Shown: piece after piece, positions 12,591 through 23,938 of the stretch
Layout of the letters: every line of letters starts with the position of its first letter
How positions within the stretch are numbered: position 1 is the first letter of the stretch
Assembly: GCF_022682495.2 (NCBI RefSeq)
Contig: NC_071388.1
Span: 175,613,622-175,677,621, forward strand
DNA length: 64,000 nucleotides
Direction: 5' to 3'
Origin: Desmodus rotundus
Taxonomy: Eukaryota; Chordata; Mammalia; Chiroptera; Phyllostomidae
Position numbers and translations under genes: made by a program
The notes under the pieces: generated by a model
Told to the model about the DNA's origin: nothing
Databases searched by the model: none
The model's input: only the letters and a program-made list of their open reading frames with translations

Positions 12591-13500
12591 TCCAAATGCA
12601 GGATGCACCGTCCACACTCGACTGGTCTGGAAAGATGCCACACATGCACCAAGGAGGTAGGAAGTGATTTGTTATTCCCATAAGGAGGTTTCCAGGGAGA
12701 GAGGGTCAGATCTGAAAAACAGCTGAGGAGAGCAGGAAAGAGATGCTGGCCTGGGTTCTGCTGTGCTTACTTTGTGAGGCTGGGGTGAGGGTTTCTATAC
12801 TGGCCGGAGAGGAGAGGTTTGAACTGTCTGTCAACGTGGAGCAAAGGAGTGTGCAGCGCTCCTAACAGTTTGTCCTGTTTGGGGGCAAAAGGTGAAGTAG
12901 GAAGGGTTGTGTTTGAACCTTGTCAGCAAACATCAGGTCTAGAGTCAAACTACTAAAAGACACCTTTGATTAGAGACTGACGACTTAAATGGGACCTGCT
13001 TAATTAGATTAAGTTTGACCAGTTTAAATAAATCATCTAGTACTCCATAAGACCTGTAACCTGAGACTGGTACTGGAGAGTGAAAGTTCTATGACATATC
13101 AGCGTTGCATAACTTAAGAAGTGAAATAAGTGCCCCGATCAATTTTAGTAGTATTTGGAACTTCAAAGAGAATCAGAAATGTCTTAGCGAGTCCTTTAAA
13201 TATGCTGAGATATGTGTGGCCTTGATTTATACAGAGTCTGGCAGAAGTAAGGTCTGCTCGAGTGTGGTTGGTAGGGTAATACTACAGGTGTAACAAGTTA
13301 TAGTTTTAATTTGAACATTTCACCTAAAATATCATATGGTGTGCTTGAGTGTGATATTGCTATGTTACAGAATGACATGCTTGTAATTTTGTAATAAAAA
13401 GGCACATTATTTGTGCCGGACCTTGTATTTTGAGTGTCTGTGAAGTAAGTTCCCAGAGTTCTTGACTTCAGTGGTGGCATCAGATAAGGAATCGGTGTAC
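12591..13500. other. GC-richer unresolved block
   Basis: The sequence becomes GC-richer at about 12595 and tapers off towards 13300. Two opposing frames of 62 (13105-13293, plus) and 60 codons (13298-13480, minus) give no recognisable protein. The texture suggests an old retroviral or LTR remnant, but no TG...CA boundary, polyadenylation signal or target duplication could be pinned down. Confidence 0.3.
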
Positions 13501-13582
13501 TCTTGATGGTTCACTTTACTCTATTAGGTCTCTGTTCAAAAATCACTTCTCATAGGGTTTACTATGAGAGCCCTATCCAAAA

Positions 13583-13607
13583 TTAAATAAATAAATAAAT
13601 AAATAAA
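13583..13607. repeat. (AAAT)n microsatellite
   Basis: Five to six consecutive TAAA units. Confidence 0.95.
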
Positions 13608-13639
13608 CCCTCATTAAGCATAACACTTTCAAATACCTC

Positions 13640-13830
13640 CTCTATTTTCCTTCTATTACTGTACCTATCACTACCTGACATTATATTATACATATTTTAA
13701 ATTTATTTGATTTCCCTAAAACAGTAAGCTGCATGAAATAAGAATTTTAATTTGACACTTGTATTCTTGGCTTAAAGAAGAGAGCCTGGCGCTTAATGAA
13801 TGCCATTTATTAATAAATCAGTATGAGATG
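13640..13830 (+). mobile_element. L2-like LINE 3'-end fragment
   Basis: AACAGTAAGCTGCATGAAA, then GAGAGCCTGGCGCTTAATGA and a terminal ATTAATAAATCA follow the order of the L2 3' end (actgtaagctccatgagg ... cctggcacatagtaggtgctcaataaat). Strongly diverged. Confidence 0.5.
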
Positions 13831-14057
13831 GATGGTCCTAATTCTATTTGAGCAATGAGAGGAGAAAGTCTTGCAGGGGATTTCAGGGAGAGAAGTGATT
13901 TTCTCTTTCTAATTAGACATCAACTGGGAAGCATATAACCTAACTGCCACTGGCAGCAATCTTATGAACAAAAGGGGAAAGAAACATCCTCGAATTTAAG
14001 TTGCCAATAAAAACGTAAAATTCAATCACAGAAAAGAAGGAACTCTTACTTTTTTCA

Positions 14058-14400
14058 ACAGCATGGATGGACCTGGAGGTTATTATACTACGTGAAATAA
14101 ACAGGTCACATAAAGATATCTACCATATGATCTCACATGTGGAATATAATGAACAAAATAAACTGACAAATTAGAGACAGAGGCATGGATGCATGGAACA
14201 GACTGACAGGTGTCAGAGGATAGGGGGAGGGGTAACTGGAAAAAAAAAGATAAAGAGATTAGCCAAAGAACACATATGCAAAGCTCACCGACACAGACAA
14301 CAGTGTGGTGATGGCCAGAGGGAAGAGGGGGCTGGGGTGGGGAAAAAGGGGGGGAAGGGACCTCTGTAATAATGTCAACAATAAAAATAAAGTAAAAAAT
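14058..14400 (+). mobile_element. L1 3' end (end of ORF2 and 3' UTR)
   Basis: It starts with ACAGCATGGATGGACCTGG and runs through the typical L1 C-terminal codons and 3' UTR: gtgaaataa, tctcacatgtggaatataatg, gacaacagtgtggtgatggc, then a G-rich stretch and an A-rich tail with AATAAA near 14383-14400. 5'-truncated. The antisense 137-codon frame here (14083-14496, minus) is a by-product of the L1 text, not a gene. Confidence 0.85.
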
Positions 14401-14962
14401 TACAATTCGGGTATTTCTGTGATTTAGGCAGATATTGAGAACTTCTGCTTTAGGGTACCTGGAATTCAATGTCGGATAGTTATTATGAAAAGGCAATTTT
14501 TATTAATAACTATTTTGTTACTTTTGACATACATACCTTTAAAGTCATTATCAATATAATACAGTACACTATAAAATTTAAATTATTAATTATTTTTCTC
14601 TTTACAAAAAATATCATGGGAAATTTCTCTGAATCAATTTCAAAGTTAAAATAAATAGCTCCTAAATAATTAGCTTAAAATAAAATTTTAAGTTTGAAAA
14701 CTACTTAAATCAAATGGAAGTATACAAATCTGAAAGTAAGAATCAGTAATAAGCAGCATGAATCCTTATATACTATTTATAATCTTTGATATTAGATAAA
14801 AATGTGATATGCCATGTTGGAGATTAATGGTATGAATAAATAGTAAATATACATGAGTATCAATAAGCTATGTGTATGACTGATTAAAACAAAATGCTAA
14901 ACATCAAAAGTTTAATACGGAATCCATGTATATAGCAGGTGCAATAACAAATATGTCCGGGT

Positions 14963-14983
14963 TGTGTGTGTGTGTGTGTGTGT
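14963..14983. repeat. (TG)n microsatellite
   Basis: Ten consecutive TG units, ending about 44 bases upstream of a splice-acceptor-like AG at 15026-15027. Confidence 0.95.
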
Positions 14984-15027
14984 ACTTGCAATCCCCTCTT
15001 TCATTTATGATTTTATTTTGCTTCCAG

Positions 15028-15275
15028 GTGAGACACAGAGGGGAACATGCTAAAAACTTTGTGTGTTAATTATCAGGAAAAAGGCCTGAGGAATGTTAAG
15101 GAATTTAAGGAGAATAAACGTGAGAGAGGAGCAGAGAGTAGTGAGAAAATGAAAGGAGAGGGAAAGATTAAGATGAGCAGCTGTAGAGAAGGTCTTTTGT
15201 TGGAACAGCAAGTGGTGGCCATTTTATTTTTCGGACCTCTTGTGTGTGCAACACCAGCCCTTGAAAAGGCATAAG
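15028..15275 (+). other. candidate (cryptic) exon with strong splice-site-like borders
   Basis: The left border is a pyrimidine-rich run ending in TTTTGCTTCCAG (AG at 15026-15027). The right border reads AAG|GTAAGCA, close to the mammalian donor consensus. Between them lie 248 bases, a normal exon size. A 75-codon frame (ATG 15047, TAA 15272-15274) fits entirely inside; it has a Lys/Arg/Glu-rich first part (about residues 10-43) and a hydrophobic stretch near residues 56-68, and I do not recognise it. The (TG)n tract sits just upstream. It could be a non-coding RNA exon, a repressed cryptic exon or a chance pairing of splice-like sites; no neighbouring exon was recognised. Confidence 0.25.
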
Positions 15276-16683
15276 GTAAGCATGTCTGTTTGTGAAGGGT
15301 TGAGGAGATCTATTTTATGCTTTTGCATGTGACTCAATGAAGCCTTTTTGTTTTAATTATTTAAATAAGTCAGGGACTTCAGAACTGTTCTGCCTGCAAG
15401 TCACATTTAATATCACCTTGAAGACTGAGCACGCCATTGTTGCTCTGCTAAGGAAAATCAGGGTCTCTGAGTTGGTTCAAGATGCTTTATAGAAGTGCCT
15501 TTCAGACACATCAGTTACACATCAGAGACAAATCTTTACCTATTCAAAAAGCGAAGTATCCTTATGAAGTCATTCAAGCTCCCCCATTCTTATTTTCTGA
15601 AAGGAATCTTGTTGAGAACAATATGACAGTAACTCTCATTGACTGAGAAAATCTGGTAATTGACTCAGCTTATTTCTGTGCAAGGCATTGTACGTTGGCA
15701 TTTTTCTATAGAACAGCATTTACCCAAAACAGGTACCTGAGTATTCAAGCATGTGAACAGTTGAGATGACATTAACCAGAGTAATTGCATGACTAGTAAA
15801 TACAAAAAAGCCATCTTCTTCTTGATATGGTCAGCTACGCATTTAGAAAAGGCTGAGCCCCATAATCAGAAAATGGAGCCAGGTAATGGAAAGTTCAGAA
15901 ATGCTTTTCACCTTGAAGTGAGAATCACAACAGATAGCTGCTTTCGAGATACAAAATCTTGTTAGGAATAGGTTCAAGAAACAAGACGAATAGAACTTTA
16001 AATAACGCTGAAAAAAATGTCTTCCGTTAGTGAGAAAATAACCTAAGGGATAGTAATTATACATGATAAATTTGACTCATGCAAGAATATAAATGAGTAT
16101 CATATTTACATTAATTTTTTCCTAATATGATTAATATAAGAAAAATGCCATTTAATACTCATTTTAATGCTAAAACAAACTATTGAAATTCCTAAGTAAT
16201 ATAATATTTCTTACTTCTTTAGCTCCTGAGGCTGCAGAGTCAACATATTGAAACATTTAATAACCCCAGTGTTTGTATTCTGTTACACCTCTGAGCAGCT
16301 GACAACTACCTGCAGCCATCTGCACACTTTGAAATGTCAGATCCCTGTGCCTGTGGTTCATCATTTTTATTCATTTTCTTTTTCCTGCTAAATAGCAGCA
16401 TTTTTCTTGGAAACTTGCTAGATGAGAGGCAAGCCACTGGTATCTTTAAGGTTCTCTCTGGAATAACCTCCAAACTGGCTAATTCTTTCAAGAGAGTCTT
16501 GCTACCAGATACAATAAAACCAAATCACCAATTCACCTCTTAGCGCCCACCCCCACCCTCCATCCCCATTCACTCTCCATTTCCCTCAGGGTGATGATTA
16601 CTCACTGCAGGAGAGGCTTGCCTTTGGAAGTCACTCCACACCTTTAAACCCCCTCCCTTTATTTGGAATTTTACCCTTTGAAG
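15276..16683. other. no feature recognised
   Basis: Moderately AT-rich. Several frames of 60-73 codons (e.g. 15843-16064 minus, 16306-16491 minus) show no recognisable protein. The 16530-16680 part is C-rich. Confidence 0.4.
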
Positions 16684-16899
16684 CAGGGTGTCAAATTCAT
16701 TTTCGTCAGGGGCCACATCAGCTTCGCAGTTGCCTTCAAAGGGCCGAATGTAATTTTAGGACTGTATAATTGTAACTACTCCTTAACAGTTAAGTGAGAG
16801 CTCAGCGCTGCTGCCTGGTAGAAACAAGGTGAGGGAGCAGATAAAACAAGGTGGAGGGCTGGATTCAGCCCGCCGAAGGCCTTGTGTTTGCCACTTCTG
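16684..16899. mobile_element. short non-autonomous hAT-like DNA transposon
   Basis: The left end CAGGGTGTCAAATTC and right end GTGTTTGCCACTTCTG are imperfect inverted repeats of the hAT type. The interior (ggccacatcagc, agggccgaatgtaattttag, ggctggattcagcccgcc, ggccttgtgtttg) matches, from memory, non-autonomous hAT elements abundant in bats and some other mammals. The 8-base flanks CTTTGAAG (16676-16683) and CTTCAAAG (16900-16907) match at 6 of 8 positions, compatible with an aged hAT target duplication. At 216 bases it cannot encode a transposase. Confidence 0.75.
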
Positions 16900-16907
16900 C
16901 TTCAAAG

Positions 16908-19827
16908 GTAGAAAAGAGAAACTTCTCTTTACCAGAGTACTCTGCATCTAAGAAGTACAGATTTAATCCATCAGACACATTTGTCTGAAACTTTGAATCT
17001 GAAGGGACAAGGTGAGGAGCAAGCTGCTCCCAGGGGCATCAATCTTCTGGCCAGGGCAGCTTCAGAGCAGAGCCCTGTGTACCTCCCCTGGAAGGGGGTT
17101 TCTGGTGTTCTCTGAGAAGCCGAATCAGTTAATTAGGTTAATTAGTGCAACCCCTGAGGGGTATGGGAGTGCTGTTTCTGAAGGAGCAGCTTCAAGGCCC
17201 CTCTGCACCATTAAGAATTTATTTTTTCTGCGTTCTGGTTTTCCAAATAAGAAATTTGATTTAAAAAATATTTAGTAACATTCATCAGTAATTTTCTCTC
17301 TGGATGTGTCCTGAAAGGACATTCTCTTTGCTAAGTTGATTCCAATTTTCCAGCAAAAAATATTGACTCTCGAGGTGTGAAGACCTATGTAATGGCACTT
17401 TGCAGATGGTATCCTAAAAGTGACCTCTGTCATGGCAGATAGTTACATGATGTACATGAACTTTCAAAATCACGATGTTAGAGGAGATGCTTGTTAGGTT
17501 TTATATGGTGAATTCCTTCATTGGTATATAAAACTGCAGAGAAGGGCTGATGGATGAAGATGTTCTGACGCAGACTTGAGCTGAGCTTAGATAAATACAT
17601 TTTCTCACAAAATGAGAATTGACTACAAGGCATTTGAGACTATAGAATATTCCTACATTTTAATAATTAAAAATAATTGGATGATAAATGGTACTAATAC
17701 AAATATATGTGTTTAACATTAAGCCAGTGCCTAGTTAATAAAGTTTATTAAAATAATAATTATAAATTCACTAATACCAATGACATAATAAAAATTTGCC
17801 ATACTAAATGTTTGCATTACACAGCATTGCAGTAATTCAATGTGAAGAGGAAAATTAATTCAGTGTATCTGAAAAACTAAACAAAGCAAAATATATTATG
17901 TTTTAATGACTCATTGTATTTTAGGTACTTTCATGTCAATAGTTCTTTTTAATGTCCTATCCTGATTTATTGTTCCTTTTAGAATCTCATTTGCATGATA
18001 CAATTTTTATGTGTTTTTGATAGTCCTAGGAGACATTTAGTTTAGGTATTTTTTTCTGTTTTTACTAATTATAACACAGCTGGTAGTGTTTTTTGGATGA
18101 TATAATAAAGTGTTTACCAATATTTACCAGAAATATTGCACATAGTATCTTCATGTTCATAATAGCTCCTTGAATTTATAAATTACTGAATACATGTAAA
18201 AATCTATGCATTGATTTGTATATGCAGATTCAAAAGCAGTATCATTTAAATAATTTGATAGACACATGTCACTAGATCTTAATGACATACACCCCAAAGC
18301 ACACTGCTATCTTCTCTTTAACATAAACAAAATAAACTAGCACTCATAGTCTTGCCATAAAATAAGAATATATTATAGCTGGTCTCGCAAAGGATAAAAC
18401 ATTACAAATGGAAAAAGTGAGGAATTTATAATAAGTGGTCATTTTTTAGTTGATTTATTTCTTGATGATTGAATGTTAGTTTTATATTTTAACTTAAATA
18501 GATTTGCTATGCATAATTTATGTATTTTAATCCACTTCTGCAAACTTGGATACCTCATAGTATAGTTATAGGTCAACATAATGAATCTTTGAATGCTTGA
18601 GAGGGAAAGTTGGGAATAACCGAAGAACTCCCATTCTTTAGGAATATAAAAATTTGATGATATCCATCACATAAAGTGAACGAAGAAGCAGGTCTTCTAA
18701 GACAGTAAAATTAATATAGTGAGGACAATTTGTACATATTAAAAATAGTGTTTTTTAAAGATGAAATATTTAAAACACACAATACATAATCTCTTTTGCT
18801 TCCCCTGTAAATGTATAGATATTAAGAAAAGATCAGAAATTATAAATTTTGGTAAGACTAGTTGTAGCTTTAAATAGTACCTTAAACAAATAACATTTGC
18901 TTATCTGCTTTAGTCTAACACTCTGTGGTGATGTCAACACCTCCACAAAGGATGCATTCTGTTGACAGCTGCTGTAGCCTTGAGAGCAAGTTTCATTGCA
19001 TGTTATTTTCATTGCATGTTGCACAGAGCCGACCCTTAACCCAGTCAGATGATCAATAGGGAAACAGCAGCAACCATCAAATGTTACTTTAGCAGTGAGA
19101 AAACAAACTGTAATGACAACTGGAAGCTGAGCGTGCATATGAATTACAGATTGTTGTAAGAAAAAATTAGCTCATCTTTAGAATCTATGCATATTCTTTT
19201 TTAATGTTTGTCTTTGATTTGTTCAGTCAGTTCTGAATCTTCTCATCTTTTGTCTTTTGTGTTTCTTTCATTACTCCATCTTGCTTTTCCATTTCCATTC
19301 TTTCCTCTTTTAATATTTCTTGTTATTAAACTTTATTTTTCTCTCCCCCTTTTTATGTGGCTATTATACAGAAAAGTAAAGGTTCTTATAGTAATCTTTT
19401 GTTAACAAAAATTATAAATCAAATTTTTCTATTGGCTTGTGATTTTTATTTTCAATATCTTTTCATTTTAATGTTCCAGTGCCTCTAAAAATGTTCATTT
19501 CCAATATAGATAATTATATTTGTAGCTCATAATTTTTTGATAAGAAAGAGAAATGAAATTATATCAGGACTGTCTGAAATAATTGTGATTGTCTCTGAAG
19601 ACTTAGCGGAAATATAATGTTGTAAAAAGCACTAGATCAGTTCTTCTAGAACTTAAGTTTATTTCACTTACTATGTACATTATGAAAACAATAACTAGTA
19701 TCCTACTCATTGATAAACCATGGGGAACTTAGATCTTCACTGCTTAAATTCTGGGTTTGTTGGAACAGTTCCATACAGATAACATATAGGGAACATGCTC
19801 TCCAAATTGCACATTGCTTTTTAAATA
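16908..19827. other. mostly AT-rich, nothing recognised
   Basis: 17000-17220 is GC-richer with an 87-codon frame (17012-17275, plus) that I do not recognise. 18900-19140 is also slightly GC-richer and holds a 101-codon minus-strand frame (18833-19138) without recognisable features. A 14-base direct repeat lies at 18991-19020. Confidence 0.4.
18991..19020. repeat. 14-base direct repeat
   Basis: TTTCATTGCATGTT occurs at 18991-19004 and again at 19007-19020, separated by two bases. Confidence 0.9.
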
Positions 19828-19833
19828 GAGAAT

Positions 19834-20644
19834 TGTTGGGAACCGCCCTGCCTGGTTTCAGAGGCTGTAACCCCTCATGGTTAAGGCTGAGTCAGAGTTG
19901 GGACCATAAGCCACTAAGGAGACAAAGCTTGTCTCCCTGGCAGGGGTGCCACCTCTGCCCACTTCACCCTGCTTGGCCCTGAGCTTGGCCAGTTAGCCAA
20001 TGACGGGTAAGAATCCTCAAGAGAGGATCAACCCAAGACAGGCTCTGGTCACCAGGGATAAGCTTACAGGGAAGGACTCAGGGGGCTGTGGAAAAAGGGG
20101 GTGATGGACCCCCGCCCCTTGGCTTTGAAATAGCCTGAGTCCTCATTCTGTCTGCAAGAAGTCTCCTAATCTCTTGGCTGCCTTACTTCCCTTGCCTGAT
20201 TTAAGCCTGAAGCAATAACAGGGGGCAGTGCAGTCCTGTGCTGGGAGGGGCAGATTCCCTGGGGAATCAGGCCTAACAAAAATACATACATTCCTGTGAA
20301 ACCTACCTAATTTGTACCCTCAGCTTAAAAGATAAGGGTCCAGACCTGAGATGAGTCTGGCGCCTAAAGTTTTATGGCCCTCTAACTAATTGGCTGTAAC
20401 TCAGAATAAGCCCTCAAAGTTCTCTGTAAATCATGTATTGTTTAACCCTTACTGGCTAACAATGATTGATGAGCTTTATCTGTATTCCTATGCGAATGAA
20501 CCTAATAAAAGCCCATGGAGAGAAAGGCTCTGGGACCTTCTCCTTTGAGAGATAGGCCACCTCTCCTCCCCAAGCAGATCATGTCTTGGTAGACTTATTC
20601 TTCATCCATGGCAGACTGGGGGGCTGCATTAAAGCCTCCCGACA
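19834..20644 (+). mobile_element. solo LTR, ERV2-like family (copy B), intact ends and target duplication
   Basis: The element starts TGTTGGGAACCGCCC and ends CCTCCCGACA, giving the canonical TG...CA termini. The perfect 6-base target duplication GAGAAT lies at 19828-19833 and 20645-20650. Six-base duplications and a TGTTGGGA start are typical of class II (betaretrovirus-like) ERVs. A polyadenylation signal AATAAAAGCCC (AATAAA at 20504-20509) marks the R region, so U3 is about 670 bases and R-U5 about 140. No internal retroviral sequence is attached. The 90-codon frame at 19710-19982 overlaps its U3 by chance. Confidence 0.93.
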
Positions 20645-20650
20645 GAGAAT

Positions 20651-21089
20651 GGTAACGTAAAAATATGTATTGATTTTAACAATTGTTCTGTCTTATCTTT
20701 TAAGCTCAAAACATCCCATTCCAAACTCCTATTAGATCGAGTCAACACATGGGTAGGGGTTGGTCCTGATTTGCTCGTTGTCAAAAGTGGATGCCATCAC
20801 TGCCTGTTACAGATTTGCTCTACACTACATAAATTTAGTAGCTACGTTTCTAAAAATTGCCTTTACCCGCCTGATTCTAAGTTAAAATTCCAAAGATAAA
20901 AAATGAGTATTCTTTCTGAAAAACAAAAAAGAAGAAATGCTATTATGTTTAAAGCAATACCGACTAGATATAGGAGACATGGAATCAACTGCAGCGTCCT
21001 GTGATCTTCTGAGAATCAGTAATTTCACTGGGCCAACTGAGGTAGTCGTTGGATGCTTCTCCAAGCTGCTTTAGAATTGTAGCAAACAC
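20651..21089. other. no feature recognised
   Basis: No repeat or exon recognised. It contains a 60-codon minus-strand frame (20882-21064) with no recognisable features. Confidence 0.4.
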
Positions 21090-21596
21090 TTAACTTTGGC
21101 AGCAATGACCCATACCCACAGCATGTGTCCTCGGGCAGGACTCACTGAGAAGAATACAGCATTGCTTCTGTGATATTCTTGCCCAAAATGCATAACCTCA
21201 GTATAATCCTGAGTAAATATCTGACAAATATAAATTTAGGGTAGTCTCAATGCTCTGTAAAATGTACAAAGTCTCAAAGACAAAACAAAGAATTGGAGAT
21301 ATGTATGGAGCAGAGGACATTGAGAAGACAGAACAATGTCAATGCCATGTGAAAACCTAGAGTAGACTCTGGATCAGAAAAAAAAGTGAGAAAAGTAGTA
21401 CAATTTAAATAACATCTGTATATCAGTAGTATATTGATGTTATCCTGTTATTTTCCTCATTTTAATATTTGTACAAAGTTATATAAGACGTTAACATTAA
21501 TGGAAACCGAATGAAGCAATCCTACACTATTTTTACTGCTTTTGCAATGTTTCTATAAGTCTAAACATATTTCAAAACAAAATGTTAAAAAAACAC
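21090..21596 (+). mobile_element. old L1 (L1M-type) 3' end
   Basis: The last 200 bases follow the 3' end of old mammalian L1s: ttaatatttgtacaaagtta, then TATAAGACGTTAACATTAAT, ctacactatttttactgcttttgcaa, and an ending of AAAATGTTAAAAAAA. Upstream, atatctgacaaatataaattt and tctcaaagacaaaacaaagaa fit the same 3' UTR at lower identity. Confidence 0.6.
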
Positions 21597-23532
21597 GCTG
21601 ATTTTCTGGCTTTTGAGGATTTTCTGCTTCAGTATTTCACATTGAGGGCTTCAGGATTTGATTTCCTAACTTTTGCTCCTCCAGCTCTGCCAAGTCTTGG
21701 AATAATCTCATGCACACATTAAACCTTTGCTATCTCTAATACAGAAGTTTCTATGCTCCTTAATAATCAGGGAATTATACAGTTTGGATATTAAAAATGG
21801 TTTTTGGAAAACAGGATGGGGATTTATTCAGCACTGGAGTATTAAAGATGGAAATTTAGAATTGTTTCTCTGACTTAATTTGAGTATCTGAAGTTATACT
21901 AGTATTTTTTAAAATTACAAGGGTACATGGCATTTATTCTATGATGAGAAACCCAGAATAGGCAAACAGGGATGATATGAAAAATAGGTGAAAAGTGCCA
22001 CATAATCACAGTTCTCTGATGAAATCAATGCAATCTATCATCTAATCACTAATCTCTAATGTCTTGTACCATATGTTTGTTGCTGTTGTAATTTAAAAAT
22101 GATGATTAAGTATTAATGTTAATTTTAAAACATAATTACTGGAGAATGCAGTGTATAACTGTTTCTGAAAAAGCTTAATTCAAACTGATGCATGAAAGTA
22201 TTGCTCCTCTAGAGATTACTGGCAGTAAAACTCATTTAAAATCTCATTACGTGTGTAAATACAATTGTAGAAAAGCTTTGGTAATTCTTTTATTTACTGA
22301 AAAGTGTTTATCAATTTATGTAGCCAATGAGTACTTGATCTGGAGAACGCTACTTAGTTCAACCGAGTAAAACCACGTATCAAATGAAATGAATTCATTA
22401 GCAATAACTGAACTAGTGACTAAGTAAATTAAAAAACAAACATATACATGGGCTCTGGACAGCTTATTATGCGTATGTCTTACCAATCCTTTGTTCTATG
22501 ATGTCCTATGAAAACACACCACAGAAATTAGCAAACATTTCAAATTAAAGATGTTTAATATTTGTATTATTTTGGAAAGTCAGTCATTAATTACTTTTGT
22601 ATGAGTACCAGATTCACTGAGGGCCATCTTTGGAGACCAACTATCATAAACATATTTTATTTTAATATAAAAGAGGACTTATGAGTTTCACAGATTTATA
22701 TTACATCTCAACACCTTGTTAAATTATTATTTTTGGTAATTTGATACATATGCCAATTGAAGTTTACATGGAGATGTCTTTGGCATTTGAAAATAGTGTA
22801 TAATATATAACTAGTAGTTTACCCTCTAAAATTATGAAATTAGGTGATAGATGTTCATATATAAATATAATAAGATCTTTCACAGTTTTGCTCAAATCAG
22901 ATTTTCCTTAGTATTGACAAGTCATTAAAATCCAGAAAGTATGTTACTCTTCAGCAAACATATAAACAATAAGCAAAGGGTGACCAAAAATTCAAATTAG
23001 GTCAACCATAGCTATGAAATTAACAAACCTTGAAACCTAATTTCAAATCCAGGTCTGTATGATACCTCTTTACACTCCACCAAAATGTTCAACCCCAGAG
23101 AGACAGACTGGGAGGGAAGAGGGGAAAAAGAGGAGTTTCATCCTCTATGAGGTGTTTAACTTTCTAGAAATTCCACAACAGTGTTGTGTGTGTGTACATG
23201 TGTGTAGCAGAACGCTTATCATAGTGGACCCCCTGACGTTGACTGATGTCTTCTCCAAGGATAGCTGCGGGCCTATGCAAAACCAGTCTTCATAATTGCA
23301 TCCTTAATCTTGCTACTTTGTGCTCTTTTTAAAGTGTGCACATCTTTCTTTGGAATCCTCTAGGGAAAAAGTGTGACACAGAGCGCCACTGGCTCCTGAG
23401 CAAGGAGGCCCCAAACTCCAGCACACAGTGACAGTGAAGCCACAGGGAGGGGCTGATGCACTAGCCCGGCGTGTTTGTGTTATGACACTGAGGCTCTCAA
23501 CCTCTGAAATAGATTGAAACAGTTTTCGATCC
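21597..23532. other. mostly AT-rich, nothing recognised
   Basis: No named repeat. 23059-23550 is GC-richer, with one 78-codon frame on each strand; neither is recognised. Confidence 0.4.
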
Positions 23533-23702
23533 ACCAAGGTGATGGGCACCGTCCATGGTCAGGGCATATACAATGATCAATCAATGAATGCATAAATAAA
23601 TGGAACAATGAATTGATGCTTGCCTCTTTCTCTCTCTTGGTCTCTCTTTCTTTTTCTTTTTCCCTTCCTGTCTCTCTCTAGAATCAATAAATATTTTTAA
23701 GA
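23533..23702 (+). mobile_element. partial VES-related SINE (diverged, head missing)
   Basis: GGTCAGGGCATATACAATGA, CAATGAATGCATAAATAAAT and ggaacaatgaattgatg are followed by a long CT-rich run and TCTCTAGAATCAATAAAT. This matches the 3' half of a VES subtype that differs from the neighbouring copy. The tRNA-like head is missing or too decayed to see. Confidence 0.65.
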
Positions 23703-23723
23703 ATTAAAATTAATGAATATTTG

Positions 23724-23920
23724 ACCCTGGCTATTGTGGTTGAGTGGATTGTGCACCAGCCTATGAACCAAAGGGTCGCAGGTTCAATTCCCAGTCAGGG
23801 TGCATGCCTGGGCTCTGGGCCAGGTCAGGTCCCTAGTACGAAGTGCATGAGAGGCAACCACACATTGATGTTTCTGTCCCTCTCTTTTTCCCTCCCTTCC
23901 CCTCTCTCTAAAAATAAATA
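23724..23920 (+). mobile_element. VES-type SINE
   Basis: Full-length VES: head CCCTGGCTATTGTGG, B box within GGTTCAATTCCCAGTCAGGG, then GAGGCAACCACACATTGATG, a CT-rich part and a CTCTCTAAAAATAAATAAA tail. A probable target duplication is AATGAATATTT (23712-23722) and AATGAATAATTT (23921-23932). It lies directly downstream of another, partial VES copy. Confidence 0.92.
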
Positions 23921-23938
23921 AATGAATAATTTTTAAAA

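Noticed and set aside
14083..14496. 137-codon minus-strand frame
   Set aside because: Antisense to an L1 3' end, whose text accounts for most of its length.
16676..16907. Extended 19 to 20-base inverted repeat including the flanks of the hAT element
   Set aside because: The outer 8 bases are better read as a near-palindromic target duplication (6 of 8 direct match) than as part of the element.
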